Shown here: in pieces, positions 1-5,834 of the stretch
Numbering within the stretch: the stretch's first letter is position 1
Layout of the letters: each line of letters opens with the position of its first letter
Source of the DNA: Candidatus Altimarinota bacterium
Lineage (GTDB): Bacteria > Patescibacteriota > Gracilibacteria > BD1-5 > UBA2023
DNA length: 5,834 nucleotides
Assembly (NCBI GenBank): GCA_943355085.1
Contig: CALREC010000053.1
Coordinates: 1 to 5,834, forward strand
Direction of reading: 5' to 3'
Position numbers and translations under genes: made by a program
Notes under the pieces: generated by a model
Database searches by the model: none
Told to the model about the DNA's origin: nothing
The model's input: only the letters and a program-made list of their open reading frames with translations

Positions 1-260
1 TAGCACTGCTCGACACTCTCCTGCTCAGAGATACAGAAAATGGTATAGATCAATACTTGGTCGAGAAGTTTCTCAAACGCTCGAGCAAGATACTCAGGCG
101 TGATGTACTCGGGAAACTCGTTTCCCTGAAATACATAACCGCTATCAATAGACTCCGTTCCATCGCCAAAGATATGAAAAACATCCCAGTTTATGAGATG
201 TGTGTTGATATAATCAAGCAAGAAGGATGAGGCTGTTTTGTGACGAGTGGAAAAAAGTAG
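1..260 (+). CDS. 3' end of a plus-strand gene, helical C-terminal domain, possibly clamp-loader-like
   Basis: The frame beginning at base 3 is open from the window edge to TAG at 258-260 and gives 85 residues. It contains one TGA (228-230), read as Gly under code 25; with the standard code the gene would end there, ten codons earlier. The peptide is leucine-, lysine- and arginine-rich and reads as successive amphipathic helices (for example VEKFLKRSSKILRRDVLGKL, then AINRLRSIAKDMKN). This resembles the helical collar domain at the C-terminus of DNA polymerase III delta-prime or gamma/tau subunits, but that is an impression from pattern, not a motif match. The N-terminus and any ATPase domain lie outside the window. 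The gene converges on the helicase, with 158 bp between the two stops. The minus strand is also open in the same codon register across this stretch. I prefer the plus reading because it has a natural stop, while the minus reading has no ATG. Confidence 0.5.
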
Positions 261-418
261 ACATACGAATTATGTTCTCTACGCGTACTGAATTTTTTAT
301 GTTATTTTCTCTTATTTTATTTCGTGGCATTATACAGTGTCTGGATTTCTGAATCTGGGAGAGACTGGTCTCAATCTTCTTGGGTGTCTCTGGACTACAA
401 AAATATGGGATTTGCCTA

Positions 419-1858
419 TTATCTTCCGCCGTAGTACCCTTTTTTGACTTGCTCACCTTTTGGGCCCGATGGACGATTTCCAGGCGTAGATGGTCGAGCA
501 TAGCTCCCACCAGGAGTAGACCTGGGTGTAGAAGTTTTATCAGCCCCATGGGTCCGTTCGCTCGTACGTGGCTTTTGGTGAGAGTGCCCCTCCCCTCTCG
601 GAGAAGAAAATCGATCTTCTCTTGGGGACTTGGTAAATCTCGGATCGCTGCTTCACCGACCTCGACCACCCCCTGCAACTTTGGCAGCAACAGCTAATTC
701 TCTATTGGATGGCGTAACATTGGTCCTCGGAAATGGATGATCCTCAACGACAGGGATCTTCTGAGATATAAGTTTCTCGATATCCCGAAGATGTGCTACG
801 TCGTCATTGTCACAGAAAGAAATAGCTGTTCCTCTTGCTCCAGCACGACCAGTACGACCGATTCGGTGAACGTAGGTTTCTGAAATATTTGGGATATCAT
901 AATTGATCATATATTCAAGTTCATCTATGTCGATTCAGCGGGATGCAATATCGGTTGCTACAAGCACACGCGTCGTTTGTTCTTTGAAATTCGAGAGTGC
1001 ACGCTGTCTATTGTTTTGTGATTTATTCCCATGAATCGCCTCAGCAACGATTCCGCGTCCAACAAGAAATTTTACCACCTTGTCTGCACCGTGTTTCGTA
1101 CGAGTAAATACCAGTACATTGCGTATCTTGGGATCTTCCAGCAAGTGGACTATGAGGCTATTTTTACTTCACTTATCGATATGGTAGACCCACTGAGTGA
1201 TTGTTTCAGCAGTCGTCGAAACCGGAGTAATCTCCACTTTTTCAGGATTTCGAAGAATGGTTCCTGCAAGAGTCATAATCTCTGGTGCCATGGTAGCGGA
1301 GAAAAACAATGTTTGTCGCTTAACCGGGATAACTTTCAGAAGTTTTTTGATGTCATTGATAAATCCCATATCGAGCATACGATCGGCTTCATCGAGAACA
1401 AATATATCGATATCTGCAAGCGATATATATCCCTGGCCCATGAGATCCAGAAGACGACCAGGTGTGGCAATCAGTATATCTACTCCTTGTCTGAGCCTCT
1501 CAACCTGATTGCCTTGCTTTACTCCACCGAAAACTACAGCCTGGTGTAGACCAGTATATCGCCCATACGCCTTAAAGCTTTCCTCTATCTGGATTGCAAG
1601 TTCTCGAGTAGGTGTGACAATGAGGGTTTTTATTTTTCTTTTCCCCTTGAGTGGATCTTTTTTGGCATAAAGAAGCTGAAGTATGGGTATGGCAAATGCG
1701 GCAGTTTTACCAGTTCCTGTCTGCGCACAGCCAAGAAAATCACGCCCCTTCAGGATAGTTGGAATCGCAGCTGACTGTATAGGAGTTGGTGTTGTGTACC
1801 CCTCATCACTTATAGCACGAAGAATTGGTTCTATAATAGGAAGATCAGAAAAAAGCAT
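419..1858 (-). CDS. rhlE: RhlE-type DEAD-box ATP-dependent RNA helicase (UGA=Gly)
   Basis: ATP-dependent RNA helicase that unwinds short RNA duplexes in the cytoplasm; family members act in ribosome assembly and RNA decay. Translated with UGA as Gly it is one 479-residue protein from ATG (1858) to TAA (419-421). Visible motifs: Q motif PTPIQ (24-28), motif I AQTGTGKT (45-52), Ia PTRELA (83-88), Ib TPGRL (132-136), II DEAD (156-159), III SAT (187-189), [10 protein letters not shown] (248-255), V ATDIASRG (301-308), [10 protein letters not shown] (331-338). In-frame TGA codons at 1169-1171, 935-937 and 653-655 encode Gly230, Gly308 and Gly402. Gly308 is the invariant glycine of motif V. Residues from about 395 to 479 form a Gly/Ser/Pro/Arg/Lys-rich tail ending KKGYYGGR, as in RhlE proteins. 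The order and wording of the motifs match E. coli RhlE closely. No Shine-Dalgarno sequence precedes the ATG. It lies 110 bp downstream of trhP on the same strand, with its own promoter candidate. Confidence 0.93.
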
Positions 1859-1889
1859 GAAAAATTATTTAATGAATATCAAGGGCTGT

Positions 1890-1917
1890 ATGATATGGTA
1901 AAAGTACAATTTAGCAA
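1890..1917 (-). promoter_or_regulatory. candidate sigma-70-type promoter of the helicase gene
   Basis: On the minus strand, TTGCTA (plus coordinates 1912-1917; 4 of 6 matches to TTGACA) is followed after 16 bp by TATCAT (1890-1895; 5 of 6 matches to TATAAT). Transcription would begin near 1883, leaving a leader of about 25 nt before the ATG. The leader has no Shine-Dalgarno-like purine run. Spacing and position are good, but the AT-rich background makes chance matches common. Confidence 0.4.
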
Positions 1918-1928
1918 GGGAAAATAAG

Positions 1929-1953
1929 AAGAACTCGGGGATCGGAGTTTCTT
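1929..1953 (-). terminator. weak intrinsic terminator after trhP
   Basis: Sixteen bases past the trhP stop, the minus strand can fold a stem in which AAGAAACTC (plus 1945-1953) pairs with GAGTTCTT (plus 1929-1936), with one bulged A and an 8-base loop. The run CTTATTTT follows. The stem is short and AT-rich at its base, so partial read-through into the helicase gene is likely if this works at all. Confidence 0.35.
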
Positions 1954-1968
1954 TATTGATTTTTCCTT

Positions 1969-3279
1969 TTACGTTCAAATGGCTTTCCTTCTGACTAATG
2001 AAAAATCTCCTGGATCTTCCGGACAGTTCATCCAGATATCAAAGTTTCCTCCATGAGCCGAGTCTTTTTTTCCTCCCTTCGGGTCGAGAATTTTTTCGAC
2101 CCGAAATTCAAATGTTCGATCAGGTCAGATTATCTTTACGAGGTCATTGAGATCAAATCTATTCTTTACTTCCACTCGACACATCTGACGAGTAGTATTA
2201 TATTCCCGGATGATTCAGAGATAATCCTCTTCTTTGATCTCGCCATTTTTTTCAAACCAGATTCATTTCTCCCCTGGATTTCCTACGAGAAACCCTGGGG
2301 TATAACCACGGTTCGATATCGCAAATACTTCTTTACCGAGTTCATCGGCATCATAAGTCTCACTATTTTCTACAGCATCGAGAGCTCCTCGATATGCTCG
2401 ACCGACTCAGGCAATATAATTGACCGTCTTGCTTCGTCCCTCAATTTTGAAGGATACAACTCAAGCATCAGCGAGCTCCTGCATGTAGGAGAGGAGACAG
2501 ATATCGCGTGAGTTCATGATGTACGTTCCGTATTCATCTTCATCGATTGCCATAATCTCACCTGGACGTTCTCGTTCCTCGAGATAGAACTCTCCAGTGA
2601 GCGGTATGTATTCCTCAGGGCGTCCTGTAGAATCGTAGAGATCGGCATCGGAAACATCTCGTTTAAATACCTTGTATTCCCAACGACACGAATGAGAACA
2701 AGTTCCCTGATTGGGGTCTCGGTGAGAGAAATAATTTGAGAGAAGACATCGTCCAGAGTACGCCATGCAAATGGCTCCATGCACAAAAAACTCGAGCTCA
2801 ACATCGGGACATTCTCTGTGTATTTCTTGTACTTCTTTGAGCGATAGCTCTCGAGAGAGGATCACTCGAGTAATCCCCATCTTTTTCCAAAACTTTACTT
2901 GTGCCCAGTTGGTATTATTGGCCTGCACCGAAAGATGAATCTCGACATCAGGATACTCAGTATGCACCAGGTCTATGAGTCCCGGATCGCTCATGATGTA
3001 CGCATCTGGCTTCATAGCCTGCATCTTCGCAAAAGATGCCATAAATGGCTTAATTTTCATGTTATGAGCGTAGATATTCGCTGTAAAGTAAATCTTTTTT
3101 CCACGAGAATGACAGTACTCAACTGCCTCTGCAAGATCTTCCCAGGTGAACTGGTTTTCACGAGCTCGAAGTGAAAACATGGGAACTCATGCATAGACCG
3201 CATCTGCTCAATAAGCGATGGCATATTTCAATTTTTCAAGATTCCCTGCCGGGAAAAGAAGTTCAAGTTTCTGAGACAT
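1969..3279 (-). CDS. trhP: U32 family tRNA U34 hydroxylation protein TrhP/YegQ (UGA=Gly)
   Basis: U32 proteins of this subgroup (E. coli YegQ, renamed TrhP) are needed to make 5-hydroxyuridine at wobble position 34 of tRNA; they are not proven peptidases despite the family name. With UGA as Gly the gene runs from ATG (3277-3279) to TAA (1969-1971), 436 residues, close to E. coli YegQ (about 450). Diagnostic segments: PAGNLEKLKYAIAYGADAVY at the N-terminus, MSDPGLIDLVH, HLSVQAN, VILSRELSL, the U32 signature region ELEFFVHGAICMAYSGRC (from about 162), NQGTCSHSCRWEY, then FKIEGRSKT and SNRGYTPGF in the C-terminal half. Cysteines 171, 178, 194 and 198 are the conserved set thought to hold an iron-sulfur cluster. 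Eight in-frame TGA codons (3208, 3187, 2461, 2407, 2263, 2215, 2125, 1975) include both glycines of YGADAVYAG, which E. coli YegQ also has. No Shine-Dalgarno sequence precedes the ATG; the leader is T-rich. It sits upstream of the helicase on the same strand. Confidence 0.9.
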
Positions 3280-3302
3280 AAAAAAGAAAATAACAAAATA
3301 AA

Positions 3303-3330
3303 AAAAACCTGCCAAGCATGGTAGGTTTTT
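3303..3330 (+). terminator. terminator-like hairpin in the leader region of trhP
   Basis: AAAAACCTGCCA (3303-3314) pairs with TGGTAGGTTTTT (3319-3330) around the loop AGCA. As plus-strand RNA the stem is continuous for 12 bp, with one G-U pair (3311/3322). As minus-strand RNA that pair becomes an A-C mismatch, although a run of seven U follows. It looks like an intrinsic terminator, yet no plus-strand gene ends upstream of it and it lies only 24 bp before the trhP ATG. It could stop antisense transcription into trhP, act as an attenuator in the trhP leader, or end a gene since lost. Confidence 0.55.
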
Positions 3331-3507
3331 AGATGCATCGATAAAGATACATAGACACACTACCACCCAAGAAGTCTATATCTTAGGAGCATTCAAAAGA
3401 GTGTGCACTATTACTTTGAATACATCGTATGTTATTGAAAATATATAAAAGTCAATATTTTCTTGACATATTACCGGTATATACTCGCATAGTTAATAGA
3501 GTAGAGC

Positions 3508-3576
3508 TTGTCAGCTTATATGAGAAGTCTCCTTATATATTGTCAGGCTTTGATATAAATTTGTCTTGATTTTGTC
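3508..3576 (+). repeat. four TTGTC direct repeats spaced near whole helical turns
   Basis: TTGTC occurs at 3508, 3540, 3561 and 3572; the first two copies extend to TTGTCAG. Start-to-start distances are 32, 21 and 11 bp, close to three, two and one turns of B-DNA, so all copies would face the same side of the helix. Two lie upstream and two just downstream of the extended -10 element at 3551-3559, as binding sites for a regulator might. This is an inference from spacing only. Confidence 0.35.
3551..3559 (+). promoter_or_regulatory. candidate extended -10 promoter for the 144-residue gene
   Basis: TGATATAAA fits the extended -10 pattern TGnTATAAT with one mismatch. No -35 is evident 17 bp upstream, which extended -10 promoters can do without. 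Transcription would start near 3566 and give a leader of roughly 90 nt before the ATG at 3659. The T-rich context lowers specificity. Confidence 0.35.
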
Positions 3577-3658
3577 ACTTTTCAGTTTAGATTTTCTAGA
3601 TAAACTTGGCCACCTTATTCCTATTTGATGGAATTTTTATATTTTTACTTCTACTATT

Positions 3659-4093
3659 ATGAGAAATTTTATAGAAACATCGTACCCTAAAACTACACAA
3701 AACCTTCCTCAGACAGACTATAGAGAAACAAGCATCTCATATCAAAATACTCATGACATAAAAATAGTTGAGGAACGATTATTTCATGTAAAAATACAAG
3801 AAATAATAGATGAGCTCAGTCAGATCAAAGTTTTTATTCACGAACTCGGAAAACTCTGATTTGAAAACACTGAAGTTTTGGGTCAGATAGAAGCTATACT
3901 CATCAAGCTCAGATCAAGAGACAAGGGATATCAATATACAAAAATTGTTCATGTGCTCAGTAAATATCTCTCTGGTATACGCGATTTTGCCATGACTACC
4001 AATACTAAGGGGGTGATTTTTTATAAAAAACTTTTTGAGTCTACTTTGGTGGCAATCATACAAGAACTTGACTCTTTGGATGAAATATACTAG
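3659..4093 (+). CDS. helical protein of unknown function, 144 residues (UGA=Gly)
   Basis: ATG at 3659 to TAG at 4091-4093, with one in-frame TGA (3857-3859) giving Gly67. I do not recognise the family. The first 30 residues are polar and probably disordered (many Thr, Gln, Asn and Tyr). From about residue 34 on, the sequence is mostly predicted helix with regularly spaced Ile, Leu and Val, for example KIQEIIDELSQIKVFIHELG and ESTLVAIIQELDSLDEIY, so a small helical bundle or coiled-coil is likely. There is no signal peptide, clear membrane segment, cysteine pair or catalytic motif. No Shine-Dalgarno sequence precedes the ATG; the 20 bases upstream are almost all T, A and C. The frame is also open under code 25 back to TAG at 3497 and reads as hydrophobic, with possible TTG starts at 3566 and 3572, but I chose the first ATG. 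It converges on the GHMP-like gene, and the two stop codons overlap. Confidence 0.65.
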
Positions 4094-4108
4094 GTCCCTA
4101 GTTTTTTT
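4089..4108 (+). terminator. short hairpin terminator containing both convergent stop codons
   Basis: ACTAG (4089-4093) pairs with CTAGT (4098-4102) around the loop GTCC, and the stem runs directly into TTTTTT (4103-4108). The plus-strand gene's TAG (4091-4093) and the minus-strand gene's TAG (complement of 4090-4092) both lie in the left arm. The stem is only 5 bp, but the uninterrupted T run supports termination in the plus direction. In the minus direction there is no comparable T run. Confidence 0.5.
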
Positions 4109-5834
4109 ATAATTCCTATACGGACAGCATCGCTGTGTTCCAGTTTAAGATAGTAATCAGAAATACCACCCGAGCACACCAACGATATCTCCTGTCAAAA
4201 ATATTCTTTGGCAAGTTTTTTAATAGGAATGACTACTTTTCCAAGAATCTCATTTTTATTCTGAGAATAAGTGGATACTGGGAGTCGAGAGTTGGAGATT
4301 TCTGTTCCTATATTTTCGAGCAGTATTTTGAGCATGTCTATGGTGGTATTTTGCGAATGAATTTGTTTGGAAGTAAGCTTGGTTCCATGGATATAGATCC
4401 TTCAGGCAATTGTATCGAGTAAAATAGAGTCTTTTTCCTTTGCTATAACTCCATCATAATTCGCAAAGTACGACATGCCAGATGAGTCACAAAACTGCAC
4501 ATTCCCCTCTTGTGTATACTCAGAGTACAGTTTTTTTGAGATATATTGTTCTATTCGGATACCATCATGGGCAGAACCGTCTCTCCATGATGCATACTCA
4601 AGAGAGGTCATCGTTCCATTATTTTTTAGATGATCTAGAACTTTTTGGATCGTTTCCCTGCTTTTTCTGTGTTTCATGACGATAAAAATACTCGGTCATA
4701 TACTCCCCGTATTGCATGGCAAGAGTCCGAGTTCTTCATCTTCAAATTGGCGATATTGATAAAATAAATACTGGATCGCGAGAAAAATTTTATTTTCTGT
4801 TTGATGGAACAGGTTCTGCATGCCAATTTTTTTTATGTTGTTTATGAAATTATTCATAACAGTATTGTCATATTGATTCTCAAAGATTGAGTGAAAACTT
4901 TCAAGGATTTTTATGTTACTACTATCAATATCTTGCTGCAATGAGTCTTCTTTATTGAAGTTCAATATTTGACTGAGTAGCTGTGATTTACGATGATCCA
5001 TATCCAGTACTCTCACTCTATCTTGTAAAAACATCTCCAATTTTTTATGATTTTTTTCGACTCACTCATGAGTGGATTCAGTATCTGTAAAAACATATTC
5101 CAATCCTGTATATATTAACCCATAATCCATCGGAATTTCCGAAATAGTTGACTCTTTGTTGAATCATAAAAAATTTAATAGTGTCGTATTGTAGATGGTT
5201 CTATCTTGATGCAAAGAATCGTCCAATATAGACTCTTCACAATCATCGGAAGATATTCTATCATGGGAAGACCTTTTTTCTGAAAAACATACCGTTGGTA
5301 ATGGGGTATCTGGAATCATGACCGTATATATACTTGACTCCATTTTGTCTCCATGAGATATATGTTGAGCCAAATCAAGACTATGTCTGTAAACATCCTC
5401 AAAAATAGGCTGATCTATGGACATTTCTCGTTTTGAAAGCGTCTTAGGATCCACTCTCCCTATGATCAGATAATCCAATAATCCAAGCAACACAGAAATA
5501 ACTCAAGCCAAGCCTACGCTATGTCATCGAGGTACTTCGGCAAGAAAATCAATCTCAAATCATTGACTCGAACCATTTTTGCGCAAAAAGTCTTCCAGAA
5601 AATCTATGATTTTATGTGCTTCTGTTTTGAAGAATACCAAAAAGTCAGATTCTTTAAAACAATCCTGGGTAAGAAAATAATGAGAAATGTATCAAAAACT
5701 AACTTTCCCTGAATTATTCATATTAACCCCACAAAATATCTTTTTTGGTAATTTTTGCTTGATCTTTACGGTACTCACTTCGTCTGAGATTTCTGCTCAC
5801 CAGGTAAAAACCGTATTCGCACTCAGAACTATAT
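4090..5834 (-). CDS. large protein with divergent GHMP-kinase-like region and winged-helix-like C-terminus, 5' end missing (UGA=Gly)
   Basis: Open from the right window edge to TAG (4090-4092): 580 residues, start not in view. Ten in-frame TGA codons (5797, 5692, 5560, 5524, 5503, 5164, 5062, 4696, 4402, 4195) join pieces lying in one frame. Numbering from the first complete codon, EVPRGHSVGLAGVIS (99-113) resembles the Pro-x-Gly-x-Gly-Leu-Gly-Ser-Ser phosphate loop of GHMP kinases, with Ala-Gly replacing the usual Gly-Ser-Ser; Gly103 and Gly110 are UGA-encoded. About 50 residues on, HGDKMESS (160-167) sits where GHMP kinases have Gly-x-x-Ser-Gly-x-Asp. DYGLIYTG (236-243) and CNTGSIGPSIFIV (373-385) resemble the later strand and the C-terminal glycine-rich motif III. 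Residues about 484-560 (KLTSKQ..., MLKILLENIGTEI, LPVSTY, VVIPIKKL) resemble an OmpR-type winged helix. The kinase assignment is tentative, the loop is degenerate, and substrate and activity cannot be read. It is longer than usual GHMP kinases (300-400 residues). Confidence 0.5.

Larger units (their letters stand above)
3331..3658. other. AT-rich intergenic region without a recognised gene
   Basis: Between the hairpin upstream of trhP and the ATG at 3659 I see no RNA gene and no convincing coding frame. The region holds TTGACA (3463-3468) with only a poor -10 match, CATAGT (3488-3493), 19 bp away. It also has the inverted repeat GTCAA-N7-TTGAC (3451-3467), the palindrome TACCGGTA (3472-3479), the inverted repeat AGTTTA-N11-TAAACT (3584-3606) and four TTGTC repeats. 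It presumably carries divergent promoters for trhP (leftward) and the 144-residue gene (rightward). Under code 25 the frame of the downstream gene is open from 3500, but contains no ATG before 3659. Confidence 0.5.

Noticed and set aside
1..269. Minus-strand frame open from 269 to the window edge, opposite the left-edge gene
   Set aside because: It is in exact codon register with the plus-strand reading, so its openness is largely a by-product, and it has no ATG. It remains a possible alternative, which is why the plus gene has only moderate confidence.
329..334. Perfect TATAAT on the minus strand downstream of the helicase
   Set aside because: There is no -35 at suitable spacing and no convincing minus-strand gene to the left for it to serve.
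361..372. GAGACTGGTCTC inverted repeat after the helicase stop
   Set aside because: Only a 4-bp stem with a usable loop and no T run in either direction, so it is not a credible terminator.
214..690. Minus-strand open frame covering the helicase tail and the downstream spacer
   Set aside because: It overlaps the helicase C-terminal tail in another frame. Past 419 its peptide is low-quality sequence with no recognisable domain.
1031..1549. Plus-strand open frame of 172 codons opposite the helicase
   Set aside because: It is antisense to conserved helicase motifs, and its peptide shows no family resemblance.
653..1858. Three separate helicase fragments on the minus strand, as in a decayed pseudogene
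   Set aside because: All three lie in one frame, are separated only by TGA, and together carry every DEAD-box motif in order. Recoded UGA explains this without any mutation.
2053..2511. Plus-strand open frame of 152 codons opposite trhP
   Set aside because: It is antisense to the conserved C-terminal half of trhP and shows no domain of its own.
1969..3279. UGA read as tryptophan (code 4) instead of glycine
   Set aside because: TGA codons fall on glycines that are invariant in U32 and DEAD-box proteins, and tryptophan in the same genes is TGG.
3500..3658. N-terminal extension of the 144-residue protein, open under code 25 and hydrophobic
   Set aside because: It has no ATG, only TTG candidates. 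T-rich DNA reads as hydrophobic by default, and promoter-like elements lie inside it.
4619..4717. Short minus-strand frame (32 residues, beginning MQYGEYMTEYF) inside the GHMP-like gene in another frame
   Set aside because: It is very short, while the main frame runs through here with the motif III-like CNTGSIGPSIFIV and continues smoothly on both sides.

Overview
The window comes from an organism that reads UGA as glycine (genetic code 25), which points to Absconditabacteria (SR1) or Gracilibacteria of the Candidate Phyla Radiation. Read with the standard code, every substantial gene here breaks at TGA. Read with TGA as Gly, the pieces join in one frame without indels into full-length proteins, and the TGA codons fall on glycines that are invariant in their families: the RG of DEAD-box motif V in the helicase, and both glycines of YGADAVYAG in the U32 protein. 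All the intact genes end in TAA or TAG. I count 22 in-frame TGA codons in four genes, plus one in a partial gene at the left edge.

Layout, left to right. Bases 1-260 hold the 3' end of a plus-strand gene, perhaps a clamp-loader-type subunit. Bases 419-1858 (minus) encode a complete RhlE-type DEAD-box RNA helicase with a basic, disordered tail. Bases 1969-3279 (minus) encode a complete U32 family protein closely resembling TrhP (YegQ), which hydroxylates U34 of tRNA. Bases 3280-3658 are a non-coding, AT-rich region with a terminator-like hairpin, promoter-like sites and short repeats. Bases 3659-4093 (plus) encode a 144-residue helical protein that I do not recognise. Bases 4090-5834 (minus) are the 3' part of a large gene, at least 580 codons, that runs off the right edge. 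Its first two thirds resemble a divergent GHMP-kinase fold and its last 100 residues look like a winged helix.

The left half is a translation and RNA-maintenance block: an RNA helicase and a tRNA wobble-base modification enzyme on the same strand, about 110 bp apart, probably with separate promoters. The right half is visibly richer in AT and holds lineage-specific genes. The unknown plus-strand gene and the GHMP-like gene converge and share a CTAG palindrome as overlapping stop codons inside a small terminator hairpin.

The strongest results are the recoded genetic code and the two reconstructed housekeeping genes. The most novel candidate is the GHMP-like fusion protein. I saw no tRNA, rRNA, CRISPR array or insertion sequence.
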